Of a stretch of DNA of 64,000 bases, positions 10,501-18,993 are shown piece by piece (position 1 is the first letter of the stretch; the number at the start of each line of letters is the position of its first letter). This DNA is from Gammaproteobacteria bacterium (GTDB taxonomy: Bacteria > Pseudomonadota > Gammaproteobacteria > HK1), in assembly GCA_021773645.1 (NCBI GenBank), contig JAJFJU010000012.1, positions 558,001 through 622,000 of the forward strand. Reading direction: 5' to 3'. The translations under genes were made by a program, and so were the position numbers. The notes below the pieces were generated by a model. That model made no database searches. It had not been told where the DNA came from and was given only the letters and a program-made list of their open reading frames with translations.

Positions 10501-10974
10501 ACCTTCTGGATTGAACTACCGTTAGCAGAGCGTACTCAGGTTGAGCATATTGCCGTCAATACGGCCATAGCACAGGCGACCAAGGTGCTTCCCGGTATCC
10601 GTGGTACCGTGCTCTATGTGGAAGATAATCCAGACAATGTTGCGCTAATGAAGTTGATTGTGTCTCATGTTGACGGCTTGTCCATGCTCACGGCGAATAA
10701 TGCGGGACGGGGTGTTGAACTGGCCCTAAGCGAGCAGCCGGATCTGATTATCCTCGACATCAATCTTCCCGGGATGAACGGCATCGAGGCGCTAACGCAA
10801 CTTCATGGTGATGAACGCACTCAGCATATCCCGGTGCTGGCCATGAGCGCTGCGGCTACTAAAAGAGATATTGATAAAGGTTTGGCGGCGGGTTTTCTAC
10901 ACTACCTGACCAAGCCCATTGATATTTCTGAGGTGGTCAAAACAATTAAGGCAGTATTGGAGGATGATAAATAA
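7561..10974 (+). CDS. membrane hybrid sensor histidine kinase (sensor-PAS3-HisKA-HATPase-REC)
   Basis: Hybrid two-component kinase of 1,137 residues. A first membrane span (about 18-40) and a second (about 350-372) enclose a periplasmic sensory domain of about 300 residues. Three PAS-type domains follow (about 380-495, 511-625 and 638-750). The HisKA segment FLSSMSHELRTPMNAILGFG carries the phospho-accepting His774. ATPase boxes are NLMSNAVKY, DTGPGIP and GTGIGLVVCK. A C-terminal receiver has VLYVEDNPDN and phospho-acceptor Asp1066 in LIILDINLPG. GTG 7561 has GAGGTGA 11 bp upstream; the ATGs at 7594 and 7600 lack one. The stop overlaps the HD-GYP regulator start (TAATG), which suggests that protein is a partner. 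It is a close paralogue of the kinase at 13399-16515. The signal is unknown. Confidence 0.92.
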   Translation: MNWALDKIGNRMVMNRWEGVIVFLLLLILFGATWGVISHIEEQAKAGVGKSLRTALQTSYTAVLNHLDGQKNAALVWAHNADLLNYVSGLQAQDRDVDTLIHSDEQQKLRALLRPILGVVGYRGFFIVANDNLNLASSRDGNVGAVNLLTRQHGFLERVRAGETLVSLPQRSDVPLKDSSGRLTDGLATMFVATPLIDNAGEVMAILAFRLEPEDTFFQIFKHGRFGDSGETYAFNNRGLLISDSRFTETLVQIGLLSAGSHAEFEIQIRDPGVNLLAGLKPALPHLEQPLTRMALSATRGESAESLEGYRDYRGVPVVGAWLWDENYHFGIATEVDVEEAFDTFYDMRFALFLYLLLSMAALIALALLSSSSRKKIAEKEAQYHESISISSQGYWLLDSQARMLEVNQAFCTMLGRKSAELLGKRPSEFSSDAGQKILLGQLGSMSTSPRRRYELILLNKQNESVYVDVHANTLRDSQGEITGAVAFITDISERKEVEQTLAEKARELDFQKYALDQHAIVSIADIKGNISYANEKFCEISGYSLEELLGNNHRIVGSGLHSQDFFSQMWRTIAQGDVWRGNIRNLKKGGGYYWVNATIVPSLDERGKPFQYVAIRTDITERIRAEEQLIESKERLSAAIENVPGGFLMVDKTGCITLFNSKFIGLYPVMQDHLFYGECFDEFIRTGAKRGLYPAAHGRIDEWVEERLKKHRSKEICFEERLADGRWLSIAIKEMPDGSRVGIHLDISALKQATEAANQASKAKSQFLSSMSHELRTPMNAILGFGQMLEFNPEEPLSVHQKECVDHITKGGQHLLLLINDILDLAQIETGKVELSIEDVLPSEVFEECLPLVAVMAKARAIEIIPPRAENIPRVRADHVRLKQVLINLMSNAVKYNHQGGTLSVNFEERPNRQLRIAVNDTGPGIPKDKQALLFKAFNRLGAEATAVEGTGIGLVVCKELVELMRGSMGMESELGRGTTFWIELPLAERTQVEHIAVNTAIAQATKVLPGIRGTVLYVEDNPDNVALMKLIVSHVDGLSMLTANNAGRGVELALSEQPDLIILDINLPGMNGIEALTQLHGDERTQHIPVLAMSAAATKRDIDKGLAAGFLHYLTKPIDISEVVKTIKAVLEDDK

Positions 10975-12059
10975 TGGATGTTACGAATAGTTTGCTGGAT
11001 GCCAAGATACTAATCGTCGACGATCAGCCGCAAAATGTCAGGCTATTTGAGATGATGTTGTCCTATGCTGGTTACGCCAATGTACAAAGTACCAGCGATT
11101 CCCGCGAGGTAGAAGGGCTGTATCGGGAAAATGACTTTGATCTCATTATGCTCGATATCCGCATGCCGCATTTGGACGGCTTCCAGGTCATGGCGCAGCT
11201 ATCGGACCGGATAAAGGGTGATTATCTGCCCATTCTGGTGTTGACGGCGCAGGAAGATATGGAGACCCGGCTCAAGGCCCTGGAGGCAGGAGCAAAGGAC
11301 TTCGTTACCAAGCCCTTTGACCGTATGGAGGTGCTCAAGCGTATCCACAATATGCTGGAGGTGCGCTTTTTCCATAATGAACGGATGCGGCGTACCGAGA
11401 CGCTTGAGGCCAAGGTGCGTGAGCGCACCTCGGAGTTACAGGCGCGTAATGATGAGCTGGAAAGAACCCGCCTTGAAATTGTCCAGCGCTTGGGGCGTGC
11501 CGGCGAATACCGCGACAACGAAACCGGCATGCATGTTTTGCGCATGAGCAAATCCTGTCAGCGCCTCGCTTTGGCCCTTGGCCTTAGCGAGGCTGAGGCC
11601 GACATTATTTTGCATGCAAGTCCCATGCATGACGTGGGTAAAATCGGTATTCCCGACCATATCCTCCTTAAGCCGGGTAGCCTGGATGTGGACGAATGGG
11701 AGACCATGAAGACCCATTCAAGTATCGGTGCGGACATTATAGGCGAACATACTTCAGAGCCCATGCGGACGGCATATACCATTGCTTCTACCCATCATGA
11801 AAAGTGGGATGGCTCCGGATATCCCGAAGGTCTCAAGGGTGAAGAAATACCCATTGAGGGGCGTATTGCCGCTATCTGTGATGTCTTTGATGCCTTGACC
11901 TCTGAGCGGCCCTATAAGAAGGCGTGGCCCATTGAGAAGGCCACCACCTTGATCCATGACCAGTCGGGCAAACATTTTGATCCGCAACTGGTGCGTCTGT
12001 TTGATGAGGTGTTTTCCGACATTCTGAAAATTCAGCAAGATTACGCCGACGAGGATTGA
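10974..12059 (+). CDS. response regulator with HD-GYP domain (cyclic-di-GMP phosphodiesterase type)
   Basis: Cytoplasmic response regulator of 361 residues. The N-terminal receiver (about 10-130) has ILIVDDQPQN and phospho-acceptor Asp61 in LIMLDIRMPHLDG, with the conserved Lys in FVTKPFD. A coiled-coil linker (about 140-170, TLEAKVRERTSELQARNDEL) leads to an HD-GYP domain. His219-Asp220 sit in SPMHDVGKIGIPD and Gly282-Tyr283-Pro284 in DGSGYPEGLKG; HHEKW supplies further metal ligands. All signature residues are present, so hydrolysis of cyclic-di-GMP is likely. Its start overlaps the stop of the upstream hybrid kinase, which is the obvious phosphodonor. The operon would lower cyclic-di-GMP in response to the kinase's signal. 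Confidence 0.92.
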   Translation: MDVTNSLLDAKILIVDDQPQNVRLFEMMLSYAGYANVQSTSDSREVEGLYRENDFDLIMLDIRMPHLDGFQVMAQLSDRIKGDYLPILVLTAQEDMETRLKALEAGAKDFVTKPFDRMEVLKRIHNMLEVRFFHNERMRRTETLEAKVRERTSELQARNDELERTRLEIVQRLGRAGEYRDNETGMHVLRMSKSCQRLALALGLSEAEADIILHASPMHDVGKIGIPDHILLKPGSLDVDEWETMKTHSSIGADIIGEHTSEPMRTAYTIASTHHEKWDGSGYPEGLKGEEIPIEGRIAAICDVFDALTSERPYKKAWPIEKATTLIHDQSGKHFDPQLVRLFDEVFSDILKIQQDYADED

Positions 12060-12153
12060 GGGCCAAGTTTTCTCGCTTTAGCCATCAAACATCCACTGCG
12101 CTATATCTAGCCTATACAGCTATAGCTGCTGCCGGGAAATAGAGGAGCGATTT

Positions 12154-13380
12154 GTGGTTATAAAGGCTGTTATCGCCCTACTACTGTTTATTACCTTTTT
12201 TGTGTCCACCTGTAGTGAACAGGGGGTGCCTGTTCGTATCGGAATTCTCCATTCCCTGACCGGCACTATGGCTACCAGTGAAAGCCCACTAGTGGATGCG
12301 GCGCGCTTGGCCATTGAGGAAATCAACCTCGCTGGTGGTGTAAACGGTCGGAAAATTCAGCCCATCATTGTCGATACCCGCTCCAATCCCCAGCGGGCTA
12401 GGAAAGAGGTCGAGCGCCTGATCAAGGATGATAAGGTGAGTGTTGTTTTCGGGTGTTGGACTTCGGCCTGTCGAAAGACGGTTAAACCCATTTTTGAGCG
12501 CGAAGACCATCTGCTTTTCTATCCGTTGCAATATGAGGGGATGGAGCAATCTAAAAATATTGTCTATACCGGCGCGACCCCGAGCCAGCAAATTATTCCC
12601 GCAATTAAGTGGAGCCTCGACCATCTTGGCAAGCGCTTCTATCTGATTGGAACGGACTATGTTTTTCCACGTACCGCAAACGCAATAATTCGAAAACAGC
12701 TAACAATCCTCGGTGCGGAGACGGTGGGTGAACATTATGTTTCCTTTGGGCATCGAAAATTTACGGCGATTATACGGGAGATCCAGTCGTCGGGGGCCAC
12801 TGTCATCATCAATACGCTTAACGGCGATAGCAATACCGATTTTTTTGATGAGCTGAAGAAATCCGGGCTGGAGGCAAAGGGGCTGCCGGTGATGTCATTC
12901 AGTGTCGGGGAACAGAATTTCAGTCAGGCAATGGTTGGGCATTACGCGGCCTGGAGTTATTTTCAGAGTGTGGGAACAGAACACAATCATGCCTTTGTTA
13001 GGCGTTTCAAGGAGCGCTTTGGCAGGGAACGGGTGCTTAGTGCGCCTATGGAGGCCGCGTATTTTAGCGTACATCTGTGGGCTCTGGCTGCCGAAAAGGC
13101 GGCTTCCGTGGATCCGAAAGGTGTTAAACGAACTATAAGGACGGTGTCCTATCGCGCTCCGGGCGGGATCGTACATGTGGATTCTGAGACTAACCACACA
13201 TGGAAAATAGGACGCATTGGCCGTATACAGAATGATGGCCAGTTTGAAATCATCTGGGACTCCAATTACCTTCAGAGGCCAGTCCCGTTTCCGCACTTTT
13301 TTGATAAGGATAAATGGCCTGCCTTGCTGGAAAAACTGCGTCAGGGATGGAAGGGGCGCTGGTATGAAGTAAATGAATAG
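12154..13380 (+). CDS. type 1 periplasmic binding protein, UrtA/AmiC-like, without transporter genes
   Basis: Exported ligand-binding protein of 408 residues in the amide/urea/branched-chain amino acid family. A hydrophobic signal segment (about 3-19) ends in VSTC, so Cys20 may be lipidated, although Thr at -1 is unusual for a lipobox. The mature part opens VRIGILHSLTGTMATSE and has FGCWTSACRKTVKPIFE, PLQYEGMEQSKNIVYTGA and IGTDYVFPRTANAI, closest in my recognition to UrtA/FmdD. GTG 12154 is preceded by GAGGAG with good spacing. No permease or ATPase gene is nearby. Instead it sits 18 bp before a hybrid kinase with a periplasmic domain, so it may be a ligand receptor for the kinase rather than a transport component. 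That role is inferred. Confidence 0.85.
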   Translation: MVIKAVIALLLFITFFVSTCSEQGVPVRIGILHSLTGTMATSESPLVDAARLAIEEINLAGGVNGRKIQPIIVDTRSNPQRARKEVERLIKDDKVSVVFGCWTSACRKTVKPIFEREDHLLFYPLQYEGMEQSKNIVYTGATPSQQIIPAIKWSLDHLGKRFYLIGTDYVFPRTANAIIRKQLTILGAETVGEHYVSFGHRKFTAIIREIQSSGATVIINTLNGDSNTDFFDELKKSGLEAKGLPVMSFSVGEQNFSQAMVGHYAAWSYFQSVGTEHNHAFVRRFKERFGRERVLSAPMEAAYFSVHLWALAAEKAASVDPKGVKRTIRTVSYRAPGGIVHVDSETNHTWKIGRIGRIQNDGQFEIIWDSNYLQRPVPFPHFFDKDKWPALLEKLRQGWKGRWYEVNE

Positions 13381-13398
13381 GCAAAGGGATATATATCA

Positions 13399-16300
13399 AT
13401 GTTGTTGAGTGGAAGCATTGCAAAGAGGGCGTTGATAGCATTCCTTATTGCTGGGAGTCTGCCTCTTTTTGTTGCTCTTTTCTGGGCATTTTATTCCTTT
13501 GATAATTTGCTGACGGATGAAATCACATTACGTCTTGATAGCTTGGCTGATCAAAAGGAGCACGCCTTCGAAGGTCTGGCAACTACCAAGATTGGTGAGG
13601 TGAAGGGGCTGTCAAACATGCCTTTGATCACAGAAGCTGCAGAGGCGTATGCCAATGCATTTTCCAGTGATAATTTAGATTCTGAAGTTTACCGCGCAGT
13701 GGATAAACGTTACCGGCAGTTGCTGACGCACATCCTGATTTCTCTTGATTACTACGATCTGTTTCTCATTGCCCCTTCGGGAGAGGTGGTTTTTTCGGTA
13801 GCCCGAGAGGATGATTTTAGTACTAATTTGCAGCAGGGGCCCTATGCAGAAACGGGCTTGGGACAGAGTTACCGCAGCGCAGCGCACCACCTGAGGGTGA
13901 ATATCACACAGCTGGAGTTCTACGAACCCTCACAAAAAGCCGCGGTCTTTGTCGCGGCGCCAGTACTTAGCGAGGAGCGTTTAGTGGGTGTTGTTGCTTT
14001 TCAGTTACGCGAGCATGCCATTTACGATATTTCCCAGGATTACGCTGGGCTGGGGAATAGCGGTGAGATAGTGCTAGCTAAAGCGCTGGATAACGAGGCC
14101 CTGGTTGTGGCACCTCTCAGGGCCTTTCCTGATGCCGCTTTTAAGCGCCGTATTACCTACCAAGCACAGGAGCTAAAACCCATATGGTATGCGCTGGAGG
14201 GCATAGAAGGTTCAGCGGTCGTAAACGATGGGCGCGACATCGAGGTGGTGTCGGTGTGGCGTTATCTACCCTCTTTGCGCCTTGGCATGGTGATCAAGAT
14301 GGATGTTGATGAAGCCTTTTCCCCGATTCACGCTCTGCACATAACGGGATTGATTATTTTTGCATTCTTTCTGCTCTTGGTTGTTATTATTTCCGCCTTT
14401 TTTTCGAGAACAATTTCCGCTCCAATTAAAAGGCTGATACGGGGTACGGCTGAGGTTGGAAAGGGTCATTACGAGAAGATAATAGACATTTCTGGTGGGG
14501 GCGAAGTGGGGGTGTTGGCGAACACCTTCAATACCATGGTAGAGCGTGTGGGTTCCAGCGAGGTAAAACTTAGGAGCGCTAATGAAACACAGGCGCTTTT
14601 AGTGCAGGAATTGGATTTTCAAAAGCGGGCTCTGGATACGCATGCCATCGTTAGTATTACGGACACTAAAGGAGATATCACTTACGCTAATGACAACTTT
14701 TGTGAGATTTCTGGCTATACGCGTGGCGAGTTACTGGGTCGGAATCATCGTTTACTGAATTCAGGAGCGCATGCCCCGGAGTTTTTTGCCGAAATGTGGC
14801 GGACTATTTCCAGCGGCCAAGTGTGGGTCGGGGAGATTAGGAATAATAATAAATCTGGCACTTATTACTGGGTTAAGTCGACCATTATCCCCTTTCTGAA
14901 TAAAAAAGGAGAACCCTTCCAATACATAGCCATTCGGACGGATATAACTGCACTCAAGAATACCCAGGAAGAACTACAGAAAAGTGAATCGTTGTTTCGC
15001 GGTGCGGTTGAAAATATAGGCGAGGGTTTTGCTCTGTTTGATGCCCATGACCGCATGGTGTTGTGCAATAACTCGTACCGACGTTTACATCCGGGTGCCG
15101 AGGAGATCCTTGTTCCTGGTTTGAAGTTCGAGAAATTGGTTCGGGTGATGGCGCGTTCAGGAAATATTGTGAGTGGCCTTGATGATACCGAGGAGGCTAT
15201 TACTAATCGACTGATACAGTCTCCAACCCCAATGAATCGGGAGCTTCGTCAGCTACGTGATGGCACCTGGTTCACCGTCCACGAGGTGAGGACCCCTGAT
15301 GGTGGGCGGTTTTTGATCGAAACAGACATTACCCCCATCAAGCAATCGGAAAGTGAATTACGCATTGCTAAGCAGCAAGCGGAGGCCGCTAGTCGCGCCA
15401 AGTCGGAATTTCTTTCCTCTATGAGTCATGAATTGCGCACACCGATGAATGCGATCCTCGGCTTTGGTCAGATGCTGGAGTTTAATCCGGATGAGCCCTT
15501 AAGCGACAACCAGAAAGAATGCGTGGAGCACATTACCAACGGGGGGCAACATCTACTTGGCCTTATCAATGATGTACTCGACTTGTCACGGATTGAAGCA
15601 GGCAAGGCGGAGTTTTCTATGGAGGATATTTCTTGCCTAACAGTGATCAACGAATGCTTGCCGCTAATGGCGGTGATGGCCAAGTCACGCGGCATCGAGA
15701 TTATTCTTCCTGAAGAGGATGAAGGACTCCGGGTGCGTGCCGATCACACGCGCCTCAAGCAAGTACTGCTTAATCTGATCTCCAATGCGGTCAAGTACAA
15801 CCGGGAAAATGGCCGTGTGTCCATTGCCATCAAGGAAATTACTGATGCGCGTGTACGTATCACCGTGAGTGATACCGGCGCGGGGATTGCTGAGAGTCAA
15901 CAAAAGGAATTATTCAAGCCCTTTAGCCGTCTGGGTGCTGAGTACTCGGAGATCGAGGGTACGGGTATCGGTCTGGTGGTCTGCAAAGATCTTGCAGAAC
16001 TGATGAACGGTACTGTGGGGGTGGAAAGCGTAGAGGCTAAGGGCAGCTCGTTTTGGATAGAGTTGCCTCGTGTGGAGTCGGGCGATGATGAGGCAATTAG
16101 CAAAAATAACATTCCGAGGGTGAGGTCTCTCCCGGGTATAAGCGGCACCTTGCTTTATGTGGAGGACAACCCGGATAACCTTGCACTGATGGAGTTGATC
16201 GTATCCCGTATTGAGGGGCTATCCATGATCTCCAGCCGTAGCGGCGAGCTGGGTATTGAACAGGCCCAGAGCGAGCAACCGGATCTGATCATTCTCGATA

Positions 16301-16515
16301 TCAATCTTCCCAGCATGAACGGCATCGAGGTTTTGCAGCAACTTCGCAGTGACGAACGCACCCAAAATATTCCGGTGCTGGCCCTGAGCGCCGCGGCCAC
16401 CGGAAGGGATATTGAGAAAGGCATGGCTGCCGGCTTCCTGCAGTATCTGACCAAGCCTATTGAGGTCCCAAAGGTTGTGGATGCCATCAAGGCGGCATTA
16501 GAGCCGGCCGAATAG
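13399..16515 (+). CDS. membrane hybrid sensor histidine kinase (sensor-HAMP-PAS2-HisKA-HATPase-REC)
   Basis: Hybrid kinase of 1,038 residues. Membrane spans at about 13-33 and 314-338 bound a periplasmic sensory domain that resembles a Cache fold (FLIAPSGEVVFSVAREDDF). A HAMP linker (about 338-392) and two PAS-type domains (about 405-520 and 535-650) follow. HisKA carries His677 in SSMSHELRTPMNAI. ATPase boxes are NLISNAVKYN, DTGAGIA and GTGIGLVVCK. The receiver has LLYVEDNPDN and Asp967 in LIILDINLPS. From the last PAS to the end it is very like the kinase at 7561-10974, so one arose by duplication. The sensory halves differ, and only this copy has HAMP. It follows the periplasmic binding protein by 18 bp, its probable partner. 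Confidence 0.92.
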   Translation: MLLSGSIAKRALIAFLIAGSLPLFVALFWAFYSFDNLLTDEITLRLDSLADQKEHAFEGLATTKIGEVKGLSNMPLITEAAEAYANAFSSDNLDSEVYRAVDKRYRQLLTHILISLDYYDLFLIAPSGEVVFSVAREDDFSTNLQQGPYAETGLGQSYRSAAHHLRVNITQLEFYEPSQKAAVFVAAPVLSEERLVGVVAFQLREHAIYDISQDYAGLGNSGEIVLAKALDNEALVVAPLRAFPDAAFKRRITYQAQELKPIWYALEGIEGSAVVNDGRDIEVVSVWRYLPSLRLGMVIKMDVDEAFSPIHALHITGLIIFAFFLLLVVIISAFFSRTISAPIKRLIRGTAEVGKGHYEKIIDISGGGEVGVLANTFNTMVERVGSSEVKLRSANETQALLVQELDFQKRALDTHAIVSITDTKGDITYANDNFCEISGYTRGELLGRNHRLLNSGAHAPEFFAEMWRTISSGQVWVGEIRNNNKSGTYYWVKSTIIPFLNKKGEPFQYIAIRTDITALKNTQEELQKSESLFRGAVENIGEGFALFDAHDRMVLCNNSYRRLHPGAEEILVPGLKFEKLVRVMARSGNIVSGLDDTEEAITNRLIQSPTPMNRELRQLRDGTWFTVHEVRTPDGGRFLIETDITPIKQSESELRIAKQQAEAASRAKSEFLSSMSHELRTPMNAILGFGQMLEFNPDEPLSDNQKECVEHITNGGQHLLGLINDVLDLSRIEAGKAEFSMEDISCLTVINECLPLMAVMAKSRGIEIILPEEDEGLRVRADHTRLKQVLLNLISNAVKYNRENGRVSIAIKEITDARVRITVSDTGAGIAESQQKELFKPFSRLGAEYSEIEGTGIGLVVCKDLAELMNGTVGVESVEAKGSSFWIELPRVESGDDEAISKNNIPRVRSLPGISGTLLYVEDNPDNLALMELIVSRIEGLSMISSRSGELGIEQAQSEQPDLIILDINLPSMNGIEVLQQLRSDERTQNIPVLALSAAATGRDIEKGMAAGFLQYLTKPIEVPKVVDAIKAALEPAE

Positions 16516-16527
16516 GTCAAAGCTTCC

Positions 16528-17523
16528 TTAATCTCCCACCTTGACCACTACTCGTCCGCGTACACCGCCGGCCAGTATGGCTTCCCCGAGTTGCGGTAAT
16601 TCATCGAGTTCCACTTCCTGGGTGATGGCATCCAGTTGCGCTTTGGGCAGGTCCCGCGCCAGGCGTTTCCAGGCTTGCAGACGACGCGCTCGTGGACAGG
16701 TGGTGCTATCGATTCCCAGCAGACCTACACCACGGAGCAGGAAGGGAAGCAGGCTGCTGCTAAACTGATTGCCACCCGCCAGACCGACGGACGCCACGGC
16801 CCCGTGGAGCGCGGTTTCAGCGAGCACTCGAGCCAGGGTGTCGCCACCGACGGCATCCACGCAGCCCGCCCAACGCTCGCTTTCCAGCGGGCGCTCCAGG
16901 GGCTGGGATAGCTCCGAACGCGCTATTACCCGTGTCGCGCCCAGTTCCTTGAGATAGTCCACCGCTTCCGGTCGGCCGCTGGAGGCCACCACCGGATAGC
17001 CTAATGCTGTGAGATAGGCGATGGCTATGGAACCCACACCGCCGGCACCACCGGTTACCAACACCTCTCCGATATCGGGTCGTAGCCCATAGTCTTCCAG
17101 CGCAAGGATCGCCAGCATGGCGGCAAGGCCAGCGGTACCCAGGCTCATAGCCGTGCGACAATCCAGGCCGTCAGCTAAGGGCACTAGCCACTCAGCGCGT
17201 ACACGGGCGCGTTCCGCATAGCCGCCCCAATGGATTTCCCCCACGCGCCAGCCGGTGAGTAGCACCCGATCACCGATCTGGTAGTCAGGACTTTGGCTAT
17301 CGATAACCCGGCCCGCGAGATCAACGCCTGGCACGTGAGGATATTGGCGTACTAGTCGTCCGATCCCCTGAAGTACCATGCCATCTTTGTAGTTGAGGCC
17401 AGAATATTCCACCGCGATGGTGACATCCCCATCGGGAAGTTGCTGTTCGTCGATTTGCTGGATGGAGGCGCTGACGCCGTTAGCACCTTGTTCGAGTAAC
17501 AGTGCTTTGAAGCTGGTATTCAT
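16528..17523 (-). CDS. acuI: AcuI/YhdH-type acrylyl-CoA reductase (MDR superfamily)
   Basis: NADPH-dependent medium-chain reductase of 331 residues, of the group that reduces acryloyl-CoA to propionyl-CoA. Features of the YhdH/AcuI subfamily are SGLNYKDGMVLQG near residue 40, HVPGVDLAGRV, the nucleotide-binding VTGGAGGVGSIAIAYL near 155, and IDSTTCPRARRLQAW. No catalytic zinc ligands are visible, as expected. I start at ATG 17523 because GGGAGA lies 7-12 bp upstream; the frame stays open to 17562. It is the last gene of the ETF fusion, malonyl-CoA decarboxylase and reductase cluster, 42 bp after the decarboxylase. The set suggests handling of C3-CoA intermediates such as acryloyl- or malonyl-CoA. 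It converges with the hybrid kinase gene, whose stop is 12 bp away. Confidence 0.87.
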   Translation of the reverse strand: MNTSFKALLLEQGANGVSASIQQIDEQQLPDGDVTIAVEYSGLNYKDGMVLQGIGRLVRQYPHVPGVDLAGRVIDSQSPDYQIGDRVLLTGWRVGEIHWGGYAERARVRAEWLVPLADGLDCRTAMSLGTAGLAAMLAILALEDYGLRPDIGEVLVTGGAGGVGSIAIAYLTALGYPVVASSGRPEAVDYLKELGATRVIARSELSQPLERPLESERWAGCVDAVGGDTLARVLAETALHGAVASVGLAGGNQFSSSLLPFLLRGVGLLGIDSTTCPRARRLQAWKRLARDLPKAQLDAITQEVELDELPQLGEAILAGGVRGRVVVKVGD

Positions 17524-17565
17524 TGGCTTCTCCCGGATTGTTCGGCGGGAGCGTCCCGCCAACCG

Positions 17566-18993
17566 CTATCCCCGCAGTAACTTGCGCACGGCCGATGTTG
17601 CCGTAATTTTCCCGTTACTGCAGTAGGCCTCGTGGTTCTCCTCTACATATTTCAACACATAGCGATAATTGATCATCAGCCCGGCACCAGTTTTTAGCCC
17701 GCGCTCCGAGGTGTCGGCTAGCCAGTTGATGCATTCGATGCGAGCACCGTTGGAGAGATGGAAGTGGGCGACGCGATCCTTGGCACCAGCACGCCCGCGC
17801 TCATTGATCAGATAATGTGTCGCCAGCGGCATGATCGTGGCCTCCAGTGCCTTGGCTGTTGCCCCGTCTCTGGGCCAGTCACCCTTTGCTAACAGGGTCC
17901 GAAGTGCGTCCACCGTGTCCGTAGCCCCAGCTTGTTCACGCAGACGAATGCCGTCGCTGGTGCCGATTAACGGGTCCAACGTTTCATTGGTTTGCCCATC
18001 CAGCCATTTGCGAAAGCCGGGCAGGGGCGACAGGGTGGCAAAGTTTTTCAGCTGAGGCAGATCGCGGGCCAGATCGCGGGCAACACGTTTGATTAGGGTA
18101 TTGCCAAAACTGATGCCTGCCAGTCCCGGTTGGCAGTTGGAAATGGAGTAGAAAATAGCGGTATCAGCGGCCTCAGCCTCCAGCGTGGGTGCCTCGCCAT
18201 CTAGCAAATGCTGGACGTTATCAGCCAGTCCATTGACTAGTGCCACTTCGACAAAAATAAGCGGTTCATCGGGCATATTGGGATGAAAAAAGGCGTATAG
18301 GCGGCGATCTGAATCCAGGCGTTTTTTTAAATTCTCCCAGGAATCGATGGCGTGCACCGCCTCGTATTCAATCAACTTTTCCAGCAGTGTTGCCGGGCTG
18401 TCCCAGGTGATTTGCTGTAGCTCCAGAAAGCCGATATCGAACCACGAGGCCAGCTTGGCGCTGAGCTCATCATCAAGGGTTGTGAGCTCTGGATCACTGC
18501 GGGCAAAGTGCCGCAGCTCAGCACGTAAATCCACTAGAAACTTAATGCCGTCATCGAGTGCGTTAAAAAGGCTTAATAGGCGGATTCTGGGGGCCATCAG
18601 GCTGGCACGCAGGGCACTTTCCGCGGCTCGTTGGGCCTTTGCATCCGTGGCATTCTGATAGTGCGCTATGCTTGCTTCGAGCTTTTCCTGGTCTACTCCA
18701 TAGTCTTGCGCTAACACCTCCAGAAAGCGTTGTCGGCCCTGAAGATTGAGTTCTAGATAGGCCTCCCCCAGATGCGCGGCACGTGCCCGCGCCGAGACCT
18801 CTCCGCCTCGGGCCTCCAGACAGGCATCGATTTGTCGGCGCAGTTGCTTGATGTCACCGGCACTGAGTTCGAGGCTAAAGTGGGTCTGCGGTGAGCCGTA
18901 GTTGGTGCCGCGCCAGGCCCGGCGAAAACGCCGCAAGGTACGCTCAAGCAAGCCATCGCCATTTTTCCGTGAATCCATAAGCGCCTTATTCAT
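17566..18993 (-). CDS. malonyl-CoA decarboxylase
   Basis: Converts malonyl-CoA to acetyl-CoA and CO2. The 475-residue protein has the helical N-terminal domain (about 20-190) and the GNAT-like catalytic domain typical of the family. The latter shows AIFYSISNCQPGLAGISFGN (about 275-295), FATLSPLPGFRKWL, HFHLSNGARIECINWLAD with the catalytic His, and GLMINYRYVLKYVEENHEAY near the end. The length matches bacterial and mammalian mature enzymes. The ATG overlaps the stop of the upstream ETF fusion by 8 bp, so the two are coupled. ATG 18978 is an alternative start. No malonyl-CoA synthetase or malonate transporter lies nearby, so the source of malonyl-CoA is not shown. Confidence 0.92.
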   Translation of the reverse strand: MNKALMDSRKNGDGLLERTLRRFRRAWRGTNYGSPQTHFSLELSAGDIKQLRRQIDACLEARGGEVSARARAAHLGEAYLELNLQGRQRFLEVLAQDYGVDQEKLEASIAHYQNATDAKAQRAAESALRASLMAPRIRLLSLFNALDDGIKFLVDLRAELRHFARSDPELTTLDDELSAKLASWFDIGFLELQQITWDSPATLLEKLIEYEAVHAIDSWENLKKRLDSDRRLYAFFHPNMPDEPLIFVEVALVNGLADNVQHLLDGEAPTLEAEAADTAIFYSISNCQPGLAGISFGNTLIKRVARDLARDLPQLKNFATLSPLPGFRKWLDGQTNETLDPLIGTSDGIRLREQAGATDTVDALRTLLAKGDWPRDGATAKALEATIMPLATHYLINERGRAGAKDRVAHFHLSNGARIECINWLADTSERGLKTGAGLMINYRYVLKYVEENHEAYCSNGKITATSAVRKLLRG

